Virus record (IMG/VR): IMGVR_UViG_3300025917_000027
Span: 1-48,364 of that record
Strand: one strand, 5' to 3'
Source of the DNA: a virus
DNA length: 48,364 bases
Positions 6,907 through 15,438 of this stretch are shown here, one piece after another. The notes under the pieces are model-generated. The model had not been told where the DNA came from. It did not search any database and saw only the letters and a list, made by a program, of their open reading frames with translations. Numbering within the stretch: position 1 is the first letter of the stretch; each line of letters begins with the position of its first letter. A program made the position numbers and the translations under genes.

Positions 6907-7427
6907 AGGTCAACTCCCGTGTCCGACACCGCATCGCCGTAGGCGATAACGAGAACGCTCATGGATGCCAACAGGTTGCACGTGCCACCACCGTTCACCC
7001 GCAGCGCACTGAGCAGAACGGACAGCACGGCGTCGGCCGGTCCGGTGAGTATACCGAACGGTGCCACCGTGCCGCCCCGGTCGACCGAGGCGCCGGAGAC
7101 CTTACTGATATCGGTGTGCAGGGTCGTTGACGAGGTGGTGGCGGCCGTCCCGTCCGTGGTGTAGTGCAGGCTGGCGCCGACGTCATCATTCGCCACGGTT
7201 GAGAAGATGTGGATCGGAGGCGCCATGATCAGATACCTACGACCGTTCCGAATCGGAATGTTGTCCAGGCGCATGACTCCGGCCTCGGCGGTGAACCCGG
7301 ATGAGTTCGACCCCCGGTTGCCGTAGGCGATGACGTCACGATCCTGGATCGTGTCCAGCATTTCTTCCATCTGCTGCCCGCGCGGATACGAACCCGGACC
7401 GAGACTCGGCCTGTTGGTCCAGCTCAC
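6903..7427 (-). CDS. minor tail protein (174 aa)
   Basis: GTG at 7427 chosen because it forms a GTGA overlap with the stop of the large tail protein; an upstream GTG at 7451 is possible. The protein is beta-rich with a region RNGRRYLIMAPPIHIF and Thr/Ser-rich strands (TTDGTAATTSSTTLHT), as in small host-facing tail-tip or fibre proteins of actinophages that follow the Tal-like gene. No enzymatic motif seen. Confidence 0.7.
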   Translation of the reverse strand: MSWTNRPSLGPGSYPRGQQMEEMLDTIQDRDVIAYGNRGSNSSGFTAEAGVMRLDNIPIRNGRRYLIMAPPIHIFSTVANDDVGASLHYTTDGTAATTSSTTLHTDISKVSGASVDRGGTVAPFGILTGPADAVLSVLLSALRVNGGGTCNLLASMSVLVIAYGDAVSDTGVDL

Positions 7428-10261
7428 AGTGCGGTCACCCCCAGTCTCCACCCCTTGACCGGCTTGGCAGCCGCCAGACTCTTGACGATGCCGTTGACCG
7501 ACCGGGTGACGGTCAGGGTCTGCAACGGCCGGAGCGCGAACACCGAACCCAGACTGATCGCGGACACTCCGCCGGTTATCACGATTGCACCCGGGAGTGC
7601 GTCCACCGGAGAGGTCTGGATATCACGGTCCAGTGCGATGCCCTGGTCATCACCGAGTGCCGTGGGATTGTCGAACACCTCTGTTTTCGGCCCGCTGGCA
7701 TTGGTCCAATCATCCTGTTTCCAACTGAAATAGAATGTGACATTGTTCTCCCTGCGCACCCGCAGGTAGGGGTATGCGATGTTCTGGGCAGAGCCGTTCA
7801 ACTGCGCGACGGAGTTGTCAAGCTCCATGCTCAGTCCCGACCAGCCCATGATCCGCGCCGACGTGTCGGCGTTGGCCACGCCACCCGTGAAGCCGACCGT
7901 AGGTGCCGTGTCACCCGTCACGTAGTACCGCGCAAAGACTTGCGCATTGTCGCTTGCGGTGAAGATGGGCAGGCGCGTATAGCCGGTCGGCGTGTTGGGC
8001 ACCCCGGCGCCCGCGTTCCGAATGGCCGCGAACAACAGGAGAAGCTGACCGACGTCAGGCGTCATGCCGGCTGGCATGCCTGGCACCACAGACGCATTGT
8101 TGCCATGTGCCACCGTGCCTGACGCAATGACGGTCGGCGTATCCAGGCTGACGGCGGTGACGGTCAGCGCCTCGCCGTCGATCTGAATGTGGTACGGAGT
8201 GATGAACCTGTTCCACTCCGGACCGCTCGACGTCGCCACTTTGAGACTGGTCGCGCTGGAGTTGACCCCTGCGACCAGCGTTGAACCGCTGGTTTCCATC
8301 TGCCACACTTCCCATGGCCAGCCGGGGACCACGTTGAATGTCAGGTCACGCTGATACTGCGAAAGCACCTCGGTATAGCCGCGAATCTGCAACGCGGCGA
8401 GGTCCGGGGGGAGGTCCGGCCGGGCGGTCAGCAGACCGTCCAGCGTGATAGCTGAACCGACGTCCAGCGCAACCGCCGATGCACTCAACACCGCATCGGT
8501 AGCCCACGGCTGGCGTTGCAGTTGGACCGTTAGGGACGGCACCCGCAACCGCTGATCGGCGGTACCCAGGCCGAGTAACCAGCGCGCGAGGAGAATGAAC
8601 TCGCTGTCGTCGTACAGGCTGAGGGTGCGCCCTCCCCGGTCGTACACTCCGACCCCGTTCGGAGGTGCCTGGATCGACAGCGCGCCGGTCTCCAGTCTCG
8701 CCGTGGCGCCGGCCCCGAGCGTCGCACCGCCACCGCCGACACCGGTCACCGTCACGGTGTTCTCGATCGACTGGTTGTCAAAGGTCGGTTCAAACGGATC
8801 GCTGATATGGCCGAGCGAATAGTTCAGTGCGAGTACCGGCGCCTGATCGTACAGCCGCTCCCTGGCGATGTAGGTCAGGCCGTCGAGCACGTCACGCGTC
8901 TCGAACAGGATTCCGCCGTCTGCCTCGGCCACCTCGTGCAACACGTCGAGCACGGTGCCCCGGCGCTGCGCACCGAGCGCTACATCGATCGGATTACTGA
9001 AATCTACGCTGCCGTCCATGCAGATCAGGTTGAGCGGTATTCCTTCTTCCGCACAGACCCTGGTCATGCGCTGTGCGGCATTCTCACCAAGCCAACCGAA
9101 CGCGGCGTCAGTGTCCAGAAAATCGAAGCTCTCCGGCCATACCGCCAGGTGGCCGAATCCGGTACCCGAGACACTGGTGATCAGCTCAATGACAGCCGGC
9201 TGATCCGGAAAGGCGCCGGTCAGTGAGGCGAAGGTACTGACCGTCACACTTCCCGAGCTCTGCCCCGGAAGCGGCGGGTGGTCCATCCTGGCCCGGCTGA
9301 CCGAGACAAACGTGTCGGCGCCGATCGGTTGGGCGATCAATGACCAGGCTGCCCATTTGCCAACGAACTCATTATTCAGGATTCCGATATTCGTCGGCGT
9401 GTCAATGAGCACCAGCGTGCCCGAACTGTTGTACCCCTTGACCGACACCGTGCCGGCGCTGCTCAGCGACACCTCTCCGCGTCGGATCGGACCGGTATCG
9501 GAATGCCAGCGCGCGATGATCTGTGTGCTGGCGGGCAGGTCCGAGATCTTCATCACCCACGCGAACGACCATCCAATGGTCGAAGCTGACCACGTGGTGG
9601 CGAACCGGGGCACCTTGGCACGGATCATCACGCCATCATTTGGCAGGGGCAGGGGTGCGCTCCCCGGCAGATCGGAGTCTGCGGCGAACACCACCGGGCC
9701 GGTCGGCAGGATGGCGGTACCGGTCGGAAACGCCGAGGTGATGAGCGTGGAACCGGCCGGATCCTCCATCGGCCAGTACGCCAGCGGCGCCGGAGCGGTG
9801 GTACCACCGCGGAGTGTGGAACGGTGAATGGGTGACAGGATCGTCGCCGCACCCTGTGTCAAGAATGTCTTCGCCAGCCCGGCGCGTACCTTCATGATCA
9901 TAAACCGACCGGTCTCATCCACACCGGGAGTCCAGGAGTAGATTCGCCCGGTATACCTGATCACCGAGTCCACCAGTATTTGATACTCGGTATTCATTCC
10001 AAGCTGACCGTAGTAGGGCGAGCGCGGGTTGTCGTTTGTGTACTGTCCGGCCACACGGGACACCGCGGCATCGGCCCAGTTCTTCAGATCAAATGCGATG
10101 ACGGCAGGATCGGTCTGCGAACGCTCATCGGTCGCGCCGTATCCGGTAACGCTGATGGCGTTGCCCAGCTCCAGACCCATCACATCCGACGTGATGGTGG
10201 TCAGCACCCCTGCGATGCGCAGCTTGACGACGATCGCCAGCGGGGTCTGGGGGAATGCCAC
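7424..10261 (-). CDS. large minor tail / tail-tip protein with LamG-like domain (945 aa)
   Basis: GTG at 10261. The N-terminal ~160 residues resemble tail hub starts (IVVKLRIAGVLTTITSDVMG, YTGRIYSWTPGVDETGRF). Residues about 170-390 look like a concanavalin/LamG-type sandwich inserted in many actinophage tail proteins, beginning PLAYWPMEDPAGSTLI and containing WSLIAQPIGADTFVSVSRA. The hub part returns with GWLGENAAQRMTRVCAEEG and AEADGGILFETRDVLDGL. The C-terminus is beta-rich. It is directly downstream of the tape measure gene, where Dit/Tal functions are expected, and no separate Dit gene is visible. Probably forms the tail tip and contacts the host surface. Confidence 0.8.
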   Translation of the reverse strand: MAFPQTPLAIVVKLRIAGVLTTITSDVMGLELGNAISVTGYGATDERSQTDPAVIAFDLKNWADAAVSRVAGQYTNDNPRSPYYGQLGMNTEYQILVDSVIRYTGRIYSWTPGVDETGRFMIMKVRAGLAKTFLTQGAATILSPIHRSTLRGGTTAPAPLAYWPMEDPAGSTLITSAFPTGTAILPTGPVVFAADSDLPGSAPLPLPNDGVMIRAKVPRFATTWSASTIGWSFAWVMKISDLPASTQIIARWHSDTGPIRRGEVSLSSAGTVSVKGYNSSGTLVLIDTPTNIGILNNEFVGKWAAWSLIAQPIGADTFVSVSRARMDHPPLPGQSSGSVTVSTFASLTGAFPDQPAVIELITSVSGTGFGHLAVWPESFDFLDTDAAFGWLGENAAQRMTRVCAEEGIPLNLICMDGSVDFSNPIDVALGAQRRGTVLDVLHEVAEADGGILFETRDVLDGLTYIARERLYDQAPVLALNYSLGHISDPFEPTFDNQSIENTVTVTGVGGGGATLGAGATARLETGALSIQAPPNGVGVYDRGGRTLSLYDDSEFILLARWLLGLGTADQRLRVPSLTVQLQRQPWATDAVLSASAVALDVGSAITLDGLLTARPDLPPDLAALQIRGYTEVLSQYQRDLTFNVVPGWPWEVWQMETSGSTLVAGVNSSATSLKVATSSGPEWNRFITPYHIQIDGEALTVTAVSLDTPTVIASGTVAHGNNASVVPGMPAGMTPDVGQLLLLFAAIRNAGAGVPNTPTGYTRLPIFTASDNAQVFARYYVTGDTAPTVGFTGGVANADTSARIMGWSGLSMELDNSVAQLNGSAQNIAYPYLRVRRENNVTFYFSWKQDDWTNASGPKTEVFDNPTALGDDQGIALDRDIQTSPVDALPGAIVITGGVSAISLGSVFALRPLQTLTVTRSVNGIVKSLAAAKPVKGWRLGVTAL

Positions 10262-10271
10262 GCGCCCTCCC

Positions 10272-12146
10272 CTACGCTCTGGCGAAGAATCGTTCGGCGG
10301 ATCCGTTGGTCACGTGCCGGATCCGTAGGCGCAGGCTGCGAATAATCTCATCCATGAGGCGATCTCCGGTCCGGGGTACGGCGGCCGCCTCAAAGCGCCC
10401 TTCTGCCCCGCCCTGCCCGCCGCCGGCCGCCATGCCCGCCAGGATCCGTTGCGTGTCAGCGCCAGAGCGCACCCTGCTGCCCTGGGGCAGATCCACCAGC
10501 TCCGCGGCGCGCTCGCCCACCAGCGTCAGGCCACCGCCGATGCCACCGCTGGCCATTGCCCTGATGTTGGTCCGACTCGTGAACGCGCGTGCCGCCGGCC
10601 CGGTGTAACTGGCCTGTACGCGAACGTCCACCTTTTTGCCGGCCAACCGGTCAAGTTCATTGTCGACTTTCAGGAAAAACTTGTCGAACTCGCTTGCGGC
10701 ATCTTTGAGTTTCGGTCCCAGACCGGGTATCCAACCGAATGCGGCGGCAGCACCGTGCACGATGATGCCGAGTCCGTTCCGGATCGTGTCAACAATGAAC
10801 TTGATCGTGGTGAAGGTCATGGCGCGCCAGAGGTTGAACGCATCCACCAGGTGGGAGATGACCGTAACCACGACATTGAATGCGACCGCCAGGCTGCCCA
10901 GACCATACTTGATCAGAAAGCCGATCACCGGAATCACATTGTTGGCGATGAAGTGACCCAGCTTTTCCAGGCCCTCTTTGTTGTCACGTAATGTCTTGGC
11001 CATGCTGTGGAGCGCATCGCGTGCCACCGGTATGATCTCATGGCCCATCTTCTGGAGGGCCTTCATCAGGTGCTCAGGCACCGTACTGTTCTTGAACGTC
11101 TCGCCGAGCATCCTGCCGAAGTTCTGGATGCCGCCCAGCATCTTCGGTATCACATCGGCGCTGAAGCTGACCAGTCGTTTCAGCGCCGGCATCGCCGGTT
11201 CGGTGAACTTTGCCAGCGACTGGCTGGCATTGTCCTTGAAGGTCGACCAGATGCCGGACAGGGTGGCGCTCTGTTTGACCATCATGCCGTTGAGCCGCTT
11301 GAAGGTGGCGCCGGCCCCCTGCTCAATCGCAGAGAACAGCATTTCCGGCTTGATCCTGCCGGCGCTGATCTCATCACGTAGCTTAGCCACCGTCATGCCG
11401 AGCTTGGAGGAGAGCGCATCGAGCGCGGGTATGCCAGCGTCGGTAAGCTGGTTGATATCTTCCAGCGATACCTTGCCGGCCTGGCTCATCTGCTGAAGTG
11501 CGTACACCGCGCGTGCGATGCCCTCGGCGCCGGTCCCCATGCCCGACGTCGCGTCGCCGAGCCTGGTCATGATCGGAATGATCCGGTCAGCATTCACGCC
11601 GACCGCCAGCAGGCGCGAGGCTGCGTCCTTCAGGGTGGGCATCTCGAACGGTGTCGCCGCAGAGAACGCCTGCAACTTCGCCAGGAATGACTGAGCCTTG
11701 CTCACCGAACCGAGTAGCAGCTCAAAACTCACCATGGCGGTTTCGTTGGCTGCCGCCATTTTGATACCGAACAGGCCGGCCGCGCCGGTCGCCGCGACAA
11801 ATGCCAATCCGGCGGTGATGGCCAGATCCTTCAGGCGCAGGACAACGGCACCGATGCTCCTGCCGATCGTCTCGAAACCACGATTCAGGACTGAGCTACC
11901 ACGGACCGACGAACGTGCCAGTTCGTCACCGGTCCTGTCGGCCTGCACTCCGACAGCCTTAAGGCCGGCGGCCGCTCTCCTCGCGGCAGCCTCAACGCTG
12001 TGCGACATCTGACCGGCCTCGGTGCCGATCCGGCGGAAGCCGGCCACGGCATCGTCAGCAAATCGCTTCGTGTCGGCGCGAATCTCGGCGAAGATCAGCT
12101 TCGCTTTGTTGCGGGCGGTGACCAGAATCTCAACCTCGTTGGCCAT
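10272..12146 (-). CDS. tail tape measure protein (624 aa)
   Basis: The N-terminus is helical and Ala-rich (VEILVTARNKAKLIFAEIR). Residues about 125-310 match the 'tape measure domain' (MVSFELLLGSVSKAQSFLAK, ATPFEMPTLKDAASRLLAVG, MGTGAEGIARAVYALQQMSQ, KVSLEDINQLTDAGIPAL). A hydrophobic stretch follows at about 405-470 (VIPVIGFLIKYGLGSLAVAF), then a C-terminal ASGGIGGGLTLVGERAAELV motif typical of the family. It sets tail length and is ejected with the DNA. At 624 aa it is short, implying a short non-contractile tail. It follows the frameshifted gpG/gpGT pair, the canonical order. Confidence 0.92.
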   Translation of the reverse strand: MANEVEILVTARNKAKLIFAEIRADTKRFADDAVAGFRRIGTEAGQMSHSVEAAARRAAAGLKAVGVQADRTGDELARSSVRGSSVLNRGFETIGRSIGAVVLRLKDLAITAGLAFVAATGAAGLFGIKMAAANETAMVSFELLLGSVSKAQSFLAKLQAFSAATPFEMPTLKDAASRLLAVGVNADRIIPIMTRLGDATSGMGTGAEGIARAVYALQQMSQAGKVSLEDINQLTDAGIPALDALSSKLGMTVAKLRDEISAGRIKPEMLFSAIEQGAGATFKRLNGMMVKQSATLSGIWSTFKDNASQSLAKFTEPAMPALKRLVSFSADVIPKMLGGIQNFGRMLGETFKNSTVPEHLMKALQKMGHEIIPVARDALHSMAKTLRDNKEGLEKLGHFIANNVIPVIGFLIKYGLGSLAVAFNVVVTVISHLVDAFNLWRAMTFTTIKFIVDTIRNGLGIIVHGAAAAFGWIPGLGPKLKDAASEFDKFFLKVDNELDRLAGKKVDVRVQASYTGPAARAFTSRTNIRAMASGGIGGGLTLVGERAAELVDLPQGSRVRSGADTQRILAGMAAGGGQGGAEGRFEAAAVPRTGDRLMDEIIRSLRLRIRHVTNGSAERFFARA

Positions 12147-12151
12147 CTACG

Positions 12152-12711
12152 TCACCACCCCTCACCGAAGCCATCCGGCAACGCATCCCGCTCCGGATGC
12201 GCCAGTTGTTCAATGCGCAGCAGACGCAGCAGATCTGCGCTCTCCCGTTCCAGTTGAGAGGGAAGGCACCCGAACCGTTCACACAGTCCGAGCACCGTCT
12301 CTGCCCATGTCAGCTCGACAGGCTTTCGGACAACACTTCCATCGGAATCGATGCCGCCAGGGACGCACTGCCATCTGGTGATGGCTGTTGCAAAGGGGGC
12401 GCCACCGAGATGGTGGCCATGAGCGCATTCATGATGTGCATGATCATCTCAAACGGGAGATCAGCTACAGCCGCCACGCTCGGCGTGATCGGATCCCCGT
12501 CGTCATCGTCGAGATTCCAGGAGTGGATGGCGCCGGCCAGTGCCCGGAATACCGGCGCCAGATCCTCGTCACTGGGCATGTTCTCGCCGAAGTCGGCCAG
12601 CGAGGCAATCTGACGCATCTGACCGATCTTCACCCCCCTGGTGTAGATCTCCAGTCCGGCCAGTTCCGGATCATCGAACACCAACCGTTTGGTCGGCACC
12701 TTGAACCCCAC
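12152..12711 (-). CDS. tail assembly chaperone gpGT, made by -1 frameshift
   Basis: The gpG frame (12711 to stop 12310) contains a canonical X_XXY_YYZ slippery heptamer CCCTTTG, read at 12397-12391 in the right phase (C CCT TTG). Slipping back one base opens a frame that runs without stop to TGA at 12152-12154, two codons before the tape measure gene. The extension contains WAETVLGLCERFGCLPSQLE and SADLLRLLRIEQLAHPER, typical of the gpT half of actinophage chaperones. gpG and gpGT coat the tape measure protein during tail assembly. The fusion is about 187 aa. Start ATG at 12711. Confidence 0.85.
12310..12711 (-). CDS. tail assembly chaperone gpG (133 aa)
   Basis: Unshifted product. Begins MGFKVPTKRLVFDDPELAG and carries LEIYTRGVKIGQMRQIASLA, a typical beginning for gpG-like proteins in which tape-measure-binding helices follow. 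The last ~28 codons after the slippery heptamer are read differently in gpGT. Downstream of the tail tube genes and upstream of the tape measure gene, as expected. Confidence 0.88.
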   Translation of the reverse strand: MGFKVPTKRLVFDDPELAGLEIYTRGVKIGQMRQIASLADFGENMPSDEDLAPVFRALAGAIHSWNLDDDDGDPITPSVAAVADLPFEMIMHIMNALMATISVAPPLQQPSPDGSASLAASIPMEVLSESLSS

Positions 12712-12713
12712 GG

Positions 12714-13037
12714 TCAGCCCTTTCCGGTGATCAGCTTATTGGCCACCGCGCCGTTCGGAGGCGCGAGCAGGATCGCCCGCGCGGCTGCTGCGCTCACCTG
12801 CTCGCGCAGGACGGCCAGTTGCTCGGCGATGGTCTCCTGAACCGCCAACTCGTACCGTAGGCGCGTCTCGGTGCCAGGCAGGCCCACCATGCGGTCGAGC
12901 AGCGTGTTCAGCCGTAGACCGATGATGCTCGAGGGGTCCACCCTGGCACCCTGTTTCGTCAGTTCGGCGATCAGCGCGTCGTTCTGCATTGACAGCGCGC
13001 TGACCTGCTCAGCCAGATCTGCTCTGGGGTCACCCAT
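12714..13037 (-). CDS. hypothetical tail-region protein, helical (107 aa)
   Basis: ATG at 13037 with AGGAGAG ribosome site. Almost entirely helical: DPRADLAEQVSALSMQNDAL then ELAVQETIAEQLAVLREQVS, with coiled-coil periodicity. It sits between the short tail tube gene and gpG. No family recognised; a tail assembly or structural helper is likely from position. Confidence 0.7.
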   Translation of the reverse strand: MGDPRADLAEQVSALSMQNDALIAELTKQGARVDPSSIIGLRLNTLLDRMVGLPGTETRLRYELAVQETIAEQLAVLREQVSAAAARAILLAPPNGAVANKLITGKG

Positions 13038-13050
13038 CCTGATCTCTCTC

Positions 13051-13461
13051 CTATGTCCAGGTCGGTACGGTGCCGTCCGCCAGCACGCCCGGCGCCGTAC
13101 CGGTCAGCTCCCCCGAGTTGGCCCGGTTGAGCTGGTAGTCGGTATACAGCACCTCGTTTGTCAGCGTGTCGCCGGAGACCACGATCGTGGTCGTACGCGC
13201 AACGCTGGTGCTCGGCACCGTTGACCAGACGGCATGTGCGCTCACCGATGCCGCGTCGTTGAACACAAAGGCCGGCGTGACGCTGAAGTCTGCCAGCAGC
13301 AGCAACCGCTCCATGGCGCTTTTGTTCAGGCCGGTGACATCCTGCACGCCACGCGGTGTACTGAACTGAAGCGACGTCACGTCATTGATGATGGCGCGCA
13401 GCGTGCCGCCCGCATCATCCACGCTGAACGTCGTCCACCCGAGACCGGTCTCTTTTGCCAT
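13051..13461 (-). CDS. tail tube-like protein, short paralogue (136 aa)
   Basis: Shares with the gene at 14435-15193 the segment VTGLNKSAMERL (there VTGIDKSAFERL), followed in both by an aromatic/Asn-Asp strand and an A-H-x-V-x-S/F strand (SAHAVWSTVPSTS here, GAHTVFSLLPTTD there). This is the fold signature of actinophage major tail/tube proteins, with FSVDDAGGTLRAIINDVTSL as the first strands. Which paralogue is the major tube subunit cannot be told; this one is the right size for a bare tube domain and is placed next to the chaperones. Confidence 0.75.
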   Translation of the reverse strand: MAKETGLGWTTFSVDDAGGTLRAIINDVTSLQFSTPRGVQDVTGLNKSAMERLLLLADFSVTPAFVFNDAASVSAHAVWSTVPSTSVARTTTIVVSGDTLTNEVLYTDYQLNRANSGELTGTAPGVLADGTVPTWT

Positions 13462-13464
13462 GCT

Positions 13465-13671
13465 CTACCCTCTTTCAACTTCCACGGTGGTCAGCGCTCC
13501 AAATACGCCGATCACCTTTTCGTCGCCGTAATGCTCGACATACAACTTGACCGGCTCACCGGACGTGACGTCGATCACCACCCGATGAACATTGTTCAGC
13601 TCTCCGATGCCGAGCGCCGTCAGCGCCTCCAGCATCGGCGCCGAACCAAATGACGCGATCGCCTTACCCAT
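13465..13671 (-). CDS. small hypothetical protein (68 aa)
   Basis: Compact alpha/beta protein: FGSAPMLEALTALGIGE then VHRVVIDVTSGEPVKLYVEH and VIGVFGALTTVEVERG. It resembles small beta proteins found between tail tube genes in actinophages. Spaced 3 bases from its neighbours on both sides, so clearly within the operon. Function unknown. Confidence 0.7.
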   Translation of the reverse strand: MGKAIASFGSAPMLEALTALGIGELNNVHRVVIDVTSGEPVKLYVEHYGDEKVIGVFGALTTVEVERG

Positions 13672-13674
13672 TAC

Positions 13675-14142
13675 CTATCCCTGTCCCAATCTCGTGGCCA
13701 GCCGATCCTGATGGTTGGCGAAGTCATCCACCCAGTCCGCGGCGCGCTTGTGGCGCACGGCGGTCGTGCCGCGTGGGTTGCCGCGCCAGTCACCATCCCG
13801 TACAACGTAGATCTCCTCACGCTCCAACCGTTTCGGGTGCTCGGTGAAGCACGTCTGTCCGGCCGGAAAGACGAACGTCACCATACCCTCTGCGTCCGGC
13901 TCGCTGGCGGTGAAGGCCCGACCGGAGTGCATACGGATGTAGTACGCCTGCCGCGCGCCGAACTCGGTACGCACGTTGATAATCGTGCGCCAACCCCTGC
14001 GCCAGGCCAGACACTCCACCTCGGCACAGGTGGCCGGCCGCCAGTGCGTCGAGCGCGGCGCCGCAATACCGTACGTCTTCATGGCACCGGCAGGCAGGGA
14101 AGGCGCGATGCGCTGACCCTGCGGCGTCCAAATGGTCTGCAT
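13675..14142 (-). CDS. conserved actinophage protein (155 aa)
   Basis: Recognisable as a protein widespread in actinophage tail operons: TCAEVECLAWRRGWRTIINV, ARQAYYIRMHSGRAFTASEP, FVFPAGQTCFTEHPKRLERE, and a C-terminal DWVDDFANHQDRLATRLGQ. Function is not established to my knowledge. Conserved Cys/His (CAEVEC, CFTEH) could bind metal, but this is inference. Confidence 0.8.
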   Translation of the reverse strand: MQTIWTPQGQRIAPSLPAGAMKTYGIAAPRSTHWRPATCAEVECLAWRRGWRTIINVRTEFGARQAYYIRMHSGRAFTASEPDAEGMVTFVFPAGQTCFTEHPKRLEREEIYVVRDGDWRGNPRGTTAVRHKRAADWVDDFANHQDRLATRLGQG

Positions 14143-14145
14143 GAC

Positions 14146-14253
14146 TCACGTCCTACCAGAGCAGGAGACCAGCTCGGTTCCGGCTGACACCAGTACGCAG
14201 GCCGGGAAAAGGATCCACCGGAACCACCACGGCATATCGCGGAAAAATGTCAT
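14146..14253 (-). CDS. 35-aa membrane peptide
   Basis: The ATG at 14253 overlaps the stop of the zinc-ribbon gene (ATGA). The peptide is MTFFRDMPWWFRWILFPACV followed by LVSAGTELVSCSGRT. The 'PWW.RWI.FP' start is a common small membrane-protein pattern in high-GC Gram-positive genomes and their phages. A single membrane segment at about residues 8-24. Confidence 0.6.
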   Translation of the reverse strand: MTFFRDMPWWFRWILFPACVLVSAGTELVSCSGRT

Positions 14254-14435
14254 GGCCCCTGATTCCAATCCCGGATGCCTTGCACCAGTTCGGCCGGCGG
14301 ACCATGGTCGCCTCCAGCCCAGTCGCACCGCGGACAGAACAGAATGGCCCAGTCCCCCTCGAGCCGACTGGCGACATAGACCCAACCGCGCGCCGTTTGA
14401 CACCATCGACAACGGATCGGCTGGTCGAACAACAT
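14250..14435 (-). CDS. small zinc-ribbon protein (61 aa)
   Basis: Two CxxC knuckles (IRCRWCQTA and LFCPRCDWAGG) separated by 21 residues give a minimal zinc ribbon. The ATG overlaps the stop of the tail protein gene upstream (TGATG), so it is probably co-translated. It is the first of several small zinc-ribbon proteins in this genome. Role unknown. Confidence 0.75.
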   Translation of the reverse strand: MLFDQPIRCRWCQTARGWVYVASRLEGDWAILFCPRCDWAGGDHGPPAELVQGIRDWNQGP

Positions 14436-15193
14436 CAGAACACCACCGCCACCGGGTTGCGGGTGGCGGTCACGGCGAACATGCAGCTCGAGAACGTGCC
14501 GGTGGTCACCACCCGCAGGTAGCGCTCAACGTTGATTGCGGCGGTGGCGATGCGCTCGCTGGCCGGCGCCGCGGTCACCACCGTGAAGCCGCCGCCGACC
14601 ACATCGGCGAACGGATCGCCGACCGCATTGTCGCTCGACTCCTGGATCTTGATTGTGATGTTGGTACCGACGAACGCGCTCACGTGAAGGTACGCCTGCA
14701 ATCCGAACGCACCCGGTGAAGCCGTGCCAAGATCCAGCGATGCCCCGTTGGTCGCCGTGGTGTCGGTACGGTCTCCGGCGGTCAGTTGCTGTCCCCACTC
14801 CAACCCGAACCCGTTGGACTCGGCCGTCACCGTGAAGGTCAGGCTGCCGTCATCGGGCCGGTTGCCGGCGTACTCAACCTGTTTGGCAACGCAGCATGCG
14901 GCCGGGCTGCCGATGGTCGCACCGCGGCCGTAGGTGAACACCACGTCGGTCGTGGGGAGTAGGGAGAACACGGTATGCGCACCGACAGGAGCGGTGATCT
15001 GGTCGTTGAAATACGACAGGAACTGAAAGCCGCCGGTACGCTTACCCCCCAGCCGCTCGAACGCTGACTTGTCAATGCCCGTCACCTCCAGTACCGCCGG
15101 CCCGCCAGCGATGCGCTGGAGCGCGCCGATGTCGCCGCTCACGTTCCGGCCGGCCGCCCAGAGGCGGTCACCCAGTCCGGTCTGTTTGGTCAT
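14435..15193 (-). CDS. major tail tube protein candidate (252 aa)
   Basis: Larger tail tube paralogue: PAVLEVTGIDKSAFERLGGK and GAHTVFSLLPTTDVVFTYGR match the shorter protein at 13051-13461. It adds a C-terminal ~110 residues rich in Thr/Ala strands (GAFGLQAYLHVSAFVGTNIT, RIATAAINVERYLRVVTTG), like an extra beta domain displayed on the tail surface. Probably the major tail protein, with the C-terminal domain decorating the tube. Confidence 0.75.
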   Translation of the reverse strand: MTKQTGLGDRLWAAGRNVSGDIGALQRIAGGPAVLEVTGIDKSAFERLGGKRTGGFQFLSYFNDQITAPVGAHTVFSLLPTTDVVFTYGRGATIGSPAACCVAKQVEYAGNRPDDGSLTFTVTAESNGFGLEWGQQLTAGDRTDTTATNGASLDLGTASPGAFGLQAYLHVSAFVGTNITIKIQESSDNAVGDPFADVVGGGFTVVTAAPASERIATAAINVERYLRVVTTGTFSSCMFAVTATRNPVAVVF

Positions 15194-15438
15194 CCACCAC
15201 CCTCCAGAATCTCCGTCGCGATGCGCTGCAATTCTTCGTCGCTGATGTCATGACACGCGGCCGGCCGGGATCCGGTCGCTCCGGTGGTGAGTGCGTCGTG
15301 CAGTTGCTTGACCATGGCGGACCGGCACGCTACCGGATCCGCCTTCGGCGCATCTGTCGACGGACGCGTGAGTAGGTACACCGCGACGGCCACCGCCGCA
15401 ATGACAGCCAGCACCAGGACGGCTCGAAATGCTTTCAT
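15190..15438 (-). CDS. small exported/membrane-anchored protein (82 aa)
   Basis: ATG at 15438 chosen for its ATGA overlap with the stop of the upstream gene (15435). One N-terminal hydrophobic segment (VLVLAVIAAVAVAVYLLT) is followed by a short external domain with two Cys (VACRSAMVKQLHDAL ... RPAACHDISDEELQRIATEI). This family is common in the tail operons of actinophages. A disulphide between the two Cys is plausible. Function unknown. Confidence 0.75.
   Translation of the reverse strand: MKAFRAVLVLAVIAAVAVAVYLLTRPSTDAPKADPVACRSAMVKQLHDALTTGATGSRPAACHDISDEELQRIATEILEGGG

Noticed and set aside
14146-14412. 88-aa - strand reading starting at 14412
   Set aside because: Its first 53 codons overlap the zinc-ribbon gene in another frame; the real gene is the 35-codon end starting at 14253.
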